A DNA stretch of 64,000 nucleotides from Strongyloides papillosus. Taxonomy: Eukaryota; Nematoda; Chromadorea; Rhabditida; Strongyloididae. Both the position numbers and the translations under genes were made by a program. Below, one piece after another: positions 58,101 through 64,000 of the stretch; the first letter of the stretch is position 1, and every line of letters starts with the position of its first letter. The stretch lies in contig SRSI01000001.1 of the NCBI GenBank assembly GCA_005656395.1, forward strand, positions 124,001 through 188,000, given 5' to 3'. Under the pieces are notes generated by a model. The model did not search any database. It had not been told where the DNA came from and saw only the letters and a program-made list of their open reading frames with translations.

Positions 58101-61100
58101 TGAAGCTTCATATGATATTCCATCTAATAAACTAGACGTTGACATTGAAACCCCAGAAGTAAATATTGATGTTGAAGGACCATCAGTTAAAGTTGATGTT
58201 CCTGAAGTACACGCTGATATTAAAAAGCCAGAAGTTCAAATTGATGCTAAGAAACCAAAAATTAAAGGACCAAAATGTGCACCATTGAGTTGTTTCAGAA
58301 AAACACCAAAAGCTGGACTTGAAGCTTCATACGATATCCCATCTAAGAAATTAGATGTTGATATCGAGGGACCATCTATTGAAGTTGATGCTCCTAAATT
58401 AACTGCAGAAGCAAGCATTGATAAGCCTGAAATTAAGATTGATGCTAAGAAACCAAAAACTAAAGGACCAAAATGTGCACCATTGAGTTGTTTCAGAAAA
58501 ACTCCAAAAGCTGGACTTGAAGCTTCATACGATATCCCATCTAAGAAATTAGATGTTGATATCGAGGGACCATCAATTGAAGTTGATACTCCTAAATTAA
58601 CTGCAGAAGTAAGCATTGATAAGCCTGAAATTAAGATTGATGCTAAGAAACCTAAGGTGAAAGGTCCAAGATGTGCACCATTGAGCTGTTTCAGAAAAAC
58701 TCCAAAAGCTGGACTTGAGGCTTCATATGATATTCCATCTAAGAAATTAGATGTTGATGTAGAGGGACCATCCATTGAAGTCGATGCTCCTCAACTAACT
58801 GCTGAAGCCGATATTAAAAAGCCAGAAATTCAAATTGATGCCAAGAAACCTAAAGTCAAAGGACCAAAATGTGCACCATTAAGTTGTTTGAGAAAAACAC
58901 CAAAGGCTGGACTTGAAGCTTCATACGATATCCCATCTAAGAAACTAGATGTTGATGTCGAGGGACCATCTATTGAAGTTAATGTTCCTCAACTAACTGC
59001 AGAAGCAAGCATTGATAAGCCAGAAATTAAGATTGATGCTAAGAAACCTAAGGTGAAAAGACCAAAATGTGCACCGTTAAGTTGTTTCAGAAAAACTCCA
59101 AAAGCTGGACTTGAGGCTTCATATGATATCCCATCTAAGAAAATAGATGTTGATGTAGAAACTCCAGAAGTAAATGTTGATGTTGAAGGACCATCAGTTA
59201 AAGTTGATGTTCCTGAATTACATGCTGATTTTAAAAAGCCAGAAATTCAAATTGATGTCAAGAAACCTAAGGCTAGAGGACCAAGATGTGCACCATTGAG
59301 TTGTTTCAGAAAAACACCAAAAGCTGAACTTGAAGCTTCATATGATATTCCATCTAAGAAACTAGATGTTGATGTAGAGGGACCATCCATTGAAGTCGAT
59401 GCTCCTGAAATAACTGCAGAAGCAAGCATTGATAAGCCAGAAATTAAGATTGATGCTAAGAAACCTAAGGTGAAAGGTCCAAGATGTGCACCATTGAGCT
59501 GTTTCAGAAGAACACCAAAAGCTGGACTTGAAGCTTCATATGATATTCCATCTAAGAAACTAAACGTTGACATTGAAACCCCAGAAGTAAATATTGATGT
59601 TGAAGGACCATCAGTTAGAATTGATACTGAAGTTTCAGACTTAAAACTCAATGTTGGAACTCCAGAAATAAAGTTGGATATTGAAAAACCTTCTTTTAAG
59701 GCTGATGTTCCTGAATTACATGCTGATATTAAAAAACCAGAAATTAAGATTGATACTAAAAAACCTAAAGTCAAAGGACCAAAATGTGCACCATTAAGTT
59801 GTTTGAGAAAAACACCAAAGGCTGGACTTGAAGCTTCATACGATATTCCATCTAAAAAATTTGATGTTGATGTAGAGGGACCATCTATTGAGGTTAATGC
59901 TCCTCAACTAACTGCAGAAGCAAGCATTGATAAGCCAGAAATTAAGATTGATGCTAAGAAACCTAAGGTGAAAGGACCAAAATGTGCACCGTTAAGTTGT
60001 TTCAGAAAAACACCAAAGGCTGGACTTGAGGCTTCATATGATATCCCATCTAAGAAAATAGATGTTGATGTAGAAACTCCAGAAGTAAATGTTGATGTTG
60101 AAGGACCATCAGTTAAAGTTGATGTTCCTGAATTACATGCTGATTTTAAAAAGCCAGAAATTCAAATTGATGTCAAGAAACCTAAGGCTAGAGGACCAAG
60201 ATGTGCACCATTGAGTTGTTTCAGAAAAACACCAAAAGCTGAACTTGAAGCTTCATATGATATTCCATCTAAGAAACTAGATGTTGATGTAGAGGGACCA
60301 TCCATTGAAGTCGATGCTCCTGAAATAACTGCAGAAGCAAGCATTGATAAGCCAGAAATTAAGATTGATGCTAAGAAACCTAAGGTGAAAGGTCCAAGAT
60401 GTGCACCATTGAGTTGTTTCAGAAAAACTTCAAAAGCTGGACTTGAGGCTTCATATGATATTCTATCTAAGAAATTAGATGTTGATATCGAAACCCCAGA
60501 AGTAAATGTTGATGTTGAAGGACCATCAGTTAAAGTTGATATTCCTGAAGTACACGCTGATATTAAAAAACCAGAAATTCAAATTGATGCCAAGAAACCT
60601 AAGGTTAAAGGACCAAAATGTGCACCATTGAGTTGTTTCAGAAAAACACCAAAAGCTGGACTTGAAGCTTCATATGATATTCCATCTAAGAAATTAGATG
60701 TTGATGTAGAGGGACCATCCATTGAAGTCGATGCTCCTCAACTAACTGCTGAAGCCGATATTAAAAAGCCAGAAATTCAAATTGATGCCAAGAAACCTAA
60801 AGTCAAAGGACCAAAATGTGCACCATTAAGTTGTTTGAGAAAAACACCAAAGGCTGGACTTGAAGCTTCATACGATATCCCATCTAAGAAACTAGATGTT
60901 GATGTCGAGGGACCATCTATTGAAGTTAATGCTCCTCAACTAACTGCAGAAGCAAGCATTGATAAGCCAGAAATTAAGATTGATGCTAAGAAACCTAAGG
61001 TGAAAGGACCAAAATGTGCACCGTTAAGTTGTTTCAGAAAAACACCAAAGGCTGGACTTGAGGCTTCATATGATATTCCATCTAAGAAATTAGATGTTGA

Positions 61101-64000
61101 TATCGAAACCCCAGAAGTAAATGTTGATGTTGAAGGACCATCAGTTAAAGTTGATGTTCCTGAGATACATGCTGATATTAAAAAGCCAGAAATTCAAATT
61201 GATGTCAAGAAACCCAAGGCTAAAGGACCAAGATGTGCACCATTAAGTTGTTTCAGAAAAAAACCAAAAGCTGGACTTGAAGCTTCATATGATATCCCAT
61301 CTAAGAAATTAGATGTTGATGTCGAGGGACCATCCATTGAAGTCGATGCTCCTGAAATAACTGCAGAAGCAAGCATTGATAAACCAGAAATTAAGATTGA
61401 TGCTAAGAAACCTAAGGTGAAAGGACCAAAATGTGCACCGTTAAGTTGTTTCAGAAAAACTCCAAAAGCTGGACTTGAGGCTTCATATGATATTCCATCT
61501 AAGAAATTAGATGTTGATATCGAAACCCCAGAAGTAAATGTTGATGTTGAAGGACCATCAGTTAAAGTTGATATTCCTGAAGTACACGCTGATATTAAAA
61601 AACCAGAAGTTCAAATTGATGCTAAGAAACCAAAAATTAAAGGACCAAAATGTGCACCATTGAGCTGTTTCAGAAAAACACCAAAAGCTGGACTTGAAGC
61701 TTCATATGATATCCCATCTAAGAAATTAGATGTTGATATCGAGGGACCATCAATTGAAGTTGATGCTCCTAAATTAACTGCAGAAGCAAGCATTAATAAG
61801 CCTGAAATTAAGATTGATGCTAAGAAACCAAAAACTAAAGGACCAAAATGTGCACCATTGAGTTGTTTCAGAAAAACTCCAAAAGCTGGACTTGAGGCTT
61901 CATATGATATTCCATCTAGGAAATTAGATGTTGATATCGAAACCCCAGAAGTAAATGTTGATGTTGAAGGACCATCAGTTAAAGTTGATATTCCTGAAGT
62001 ACACGCTGATATTAAAAAACCAGAAATTCAAATTGATGCCAAGAAACCAAAAATTAAAGGACCAAAATGTGCACCATTGAGTTGTTTCAGAAAAACACCA
62101 AAAGCTGGACTTGAAGCTTCATACGATATCCCATCTAAGAAATTAGATGTTGATATCGAGGGACCATCAATTGAAGTTGATGCTCCTCAACTAACTGCTG
62201 AAGCCGATATTAAAAAACCAGAAGTTCAAATTGATGCCAAGAAACCTAAGGTTAAAGGACCAAAATGTGCACCATTGAGTTGTTTCAGAAAAACTCCTAA
62301 GGCTGAACTGGAAGCTTCATACGATATCCCATCTAAGAAACTAGATGTTGATGTCGAGGGACCATCTATTGAAGTTAATGCTCCTCAACTAACTGCAGAA
62401 GCAAGCATTGATAAGCCAGAAATTAATATTGATGCTAAGAAACCTAAGGTGAAAGGTCCAATATGTGCACCATTGAGTTGTTTAAGAAAAACACCAAAAG
62501 CTGAATTTGAGGCTTCATACGATATTCCGTCTAAGAAACTAGATGTCGATGTAGAAGGACCATCTATTGAAGTTGATGCCCCTAAATTAACCGCTGAAGC
62601 CGATATTGAAAAGCCAGAAGTTCAAATTGATGCCAAAAAACCTAAGGTTAAAGGACCAAGATGTGTACCATTGAGTTGTTTCAGAAAAACCCCAAAAGCT
62701 GGACTTGAAGCTTCATATGATATCCCATCTAAAAAATTGGATGTTGATTTCGAAACCCCAGAAGTAAATGTTGATGTTGAAGGACCGTCAGTTAAAGTTG
62801 ATGTTCCTGAGATACATGCTGATATTAAAAAGCCAGAAATTCAAATTGATGTCAAGAAACCTAAGGCTAAAGGACCGAAATGCGGAAAATTGAATTGCGT
62901 AAAGAAGACACCAGAAGTTGAACTCGATTCTTCATATAAACTTCCAACTATAAAAAATGATCTCCAAATTGAATTACCCGATGTTAAAATTGAAAATGAT
63001 ATCAAACTTAAAACGGAATCTCTTATGCCACATGGTGATATTGAAATTCAATCTTTTGATGTTGATGTAAAAGCACCAAAAGTTGACGTTACAATACCTA
63101 AGTTAGAAATAGATACAAAAATAAAAGGACCAAAAGTTAAAGGACCTAAATTTTCTCCACCTCATTTTGGTAAGAGAACATATGAGACTGATTTTGATGC
63201 TTCATGTGAACTTTCACCAAAAAAGTTACATCTTGACATGGAAACCCCGGATTTCAATTATGAAATTAAGAAACCAGAAGTTGAATTACCGTCATTTGAA
63301 CTACCCTCAAGTAAAATTGAATTTGAGCAACCTAAAATAGATATTGATAGAAATGTAAAACTTGAAGTTGAAGTACCTTCAAGAAGTATTAATATTGAGG
63401 CTCCAGAAATTGTCGGAGAATTTAAGAAGCCTGAAATTGATTTCGATGCTTCATATGAAGTTTCACCAAAACACATAGAATTAAAAACAGAATTACCAAG
63501 AGTTAATGTTGAAAATGACATTGAAATTAAACTTTTAGTTCCTGAACATTTAGCTGAAAGTGATTTTAAAGTTTCTATTCCAGAACCTTCAATTGATTTT
63601 CCATCACATGATATGAAAGCTCATATTTTAGTAGAAGAACCAAAAGTATCATTACCGGAAATTAAGGTTAAACCAAGAAAAACTGGAGTCTCATGTTTCG
63701 CATGCTTTGGAAGGAAAAAAGGTAAATTACCGGCTAACCTTGATGCTTACCCACAACAACAAGCCTATGAAGGTCCTGTTGTTGAGTTAGGTTCAGAAAT
63801 GCCTATGAAAACAGAAAAGTTAGATCAACACGTTGATTTGTATCCAATTCCAAAATACAAGAACAAAGGAAAAGTTGATAAGAAGTGTGGAGCATTAAAT
63901 TGTGCTGGTAAAAAACAAAGTCCTGATATTGAAGTTAGTTACACAAAGCCAGATATTGAAGTAAAAACAGATGTACCTTCAGTACAAGGAGATATTAAGG
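49155..64000 (+). CDS. Giant FERM (protein 4.1-type) protein with AHNAK-like repeat tail, 3' end outside window
   Basis: Predicted membrane-cytoskeleton linker. Exons 49155-49388, 49436-49599, 49644-50064, 50103-50471, then one exon from 50611 still open at 64000; introns 38-139 bp, GT-AG, phases consistent. The first 396 codons hold a FERM domain (about 28-320: VYFLDGKKKLFYIHKNSEGE, HWVYSDRRISKKL, MYGIFTFPAKDN, GISVFSDQVRVHRFLW, WRCGVEHHTFFRL), which in protein 4.1 relatives binds membrane proteins and lipids. A FERM-adjacent region (SGYGSGPSSSRVRF) follows. The next ~1,600 codons contain repeated short motifs: VYHSGxS (six times between about 50918 and 53500), YxIPKY, and EPYEG. From about 55.0 kb come AHNAK/desmoyokin-like KPKVKGPK repeats. 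At least 4,850 residues in the window. The ATG at 49155 is the first in frame before FERM. Confidence 0.85.
55470..55990 (+). repeat. Block duplicated 8 kb downstream (first copy)
   Basis: In-frame coding block with AESDFKVSIPE, PSHDMKAHILVE, KPRKTGVSCFACFGRKKGK, MPMKTEKLDQHV and YPIPKYKNKGKV. The same block, nearly identical at the DNA level over long stretches, recurs at about 63470-64000. The two copies bracket the CAPLSC array, so the array and one flank may have been duplicated as a ~8-kb unit, with more beyond the window edge. Confidence 0.75.
56040..62880 (+). repeat. AHNAK-like tandem array, 32 CAPLSC units in 73+66-residue dimers
   Basis: About 32 in-frame units each contain KCAPLSCFRKTPKAGLEASY (or a close variant) and end in KKPKVKGPK. 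Two types alternate: type A (219 bp) has ETPEVNVDVEGPSVKVDVPE and IHADIKKPE; type B (198 bp) has VEGPSIEVDAPEITAEA and SIDKPEIKID. Together they form a 417-bp dimer (Cys codons at 61015, 61234 and 61432). Two longer A units with an insert ending KLDIEKPSFKA lie near 56,860 and 59,620. The first Cys codon is near 56089, and the array fades after 62,880 (CGKLNC). High identity between distant units points to ongoing unequal exchange. Confidence 0.9.
63470..64000 (+). repeat. Block duplicated from 8 kb upstream (second copy)
   Basis: Second copy of the 55470-55990 block, in the same frame, cut by the window end. Long runs such as the one coding VSCFACFGRKKGKLPANLDA are unchanged between the copies. 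Confidence 0.75.

Noticed and set aside
55080..63521. Many minus-strand ORFs with repeated YEASSPAFGVFLKQLNGAH-type sequence
   Set aside because: They are antisense shadows of the in-frame plus-strand repeat array, which is open across the whole region and continuous with the FERM exons.
1..64000. CRISPR arrays, bacterial operons, tRNA genes
   Set aside because: The window is nematode nuclear DNA; no spaced identical repeats or tRNA-like cloverleaf were recognised by eye, though a tRNA scan could not be run.

Overview
This is nuclear DNA from a nematode. It is very AT-rich and carries an insulin/IGF receptor of the DAF-2 type, an MH2-only SMAD of the DAF-8/DAF-14 kind, a class-3 secreted lipase, an intracellular serpin, and host introns that are mostly about 40-50 bp. 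Extreme AT content with tiny introns fits Strongyloides and its relatives (Strongyloididae, clade IV); that placement is an inference.

Left third (1-21,900): a graveyard of mobile elements and broken genes, with one compact GC-richer island at 4,049-4,359 that I read as the SRP (7SL) RNA gene. In order: a decayed Ty3/gypsy pol; RING-H2 and cadherin-like relics; a decayed RecQ-like helicase gene on the minus strand, split by two inverted copies of one ~1-kb TIR element, one of which holds a solo LTR; further TA-flanked inverted-repeat elements; a young LTR retrotransposon with identical 129-bp LTRs and a canonical -1 frameshift heptamer but no integrase; a second solo LTR; a secreted charge-segregated protein; and a dead mariner.

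Middle (21,900-34,200): a tandem duplication of about 4.3-4.5 kb. Each unit holds a RING+WD40-like gene, a RING+SH2-like gene and a third gene type of unknown family. All intact RING exons are exactly 70 codons and are followed by a 40-bp phase-0 intron, so one RING cassette appears to have been joined to different C-terminal modules. One RING+WD40 gene per unit is intact; the rest are breaking down. A dead Tc1/mariner-type transposase, a 50-residue secreted four-cysteine peptide gene and a nuclear-receptor zinc-finger relic follow.

Right half (34,500-64,000): a well-kept gene block. The SMAD gene and the insulin receptor gene are divergent neighbours sharing about 600 bp; their relatives both act in dauer and life-history control in nematodes. 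Then come a serpin (predicted P1 Arg), a coiled-coil protein, a lipase divergent from it, a 4.5-kb stretch with no gene seen, and the start of a giant gene. That gene encodes a protein-4.1-type FERM domain followed by a reading frame still open at the window end, filled with AHNAK-like repeats arranged as 73+66-residue dimers, each unit carrying a Cys-Cys-basic motif.

All gene models are read by eye. Spliced models were checked only for GT-AG ends, phase and total length divisible by three.
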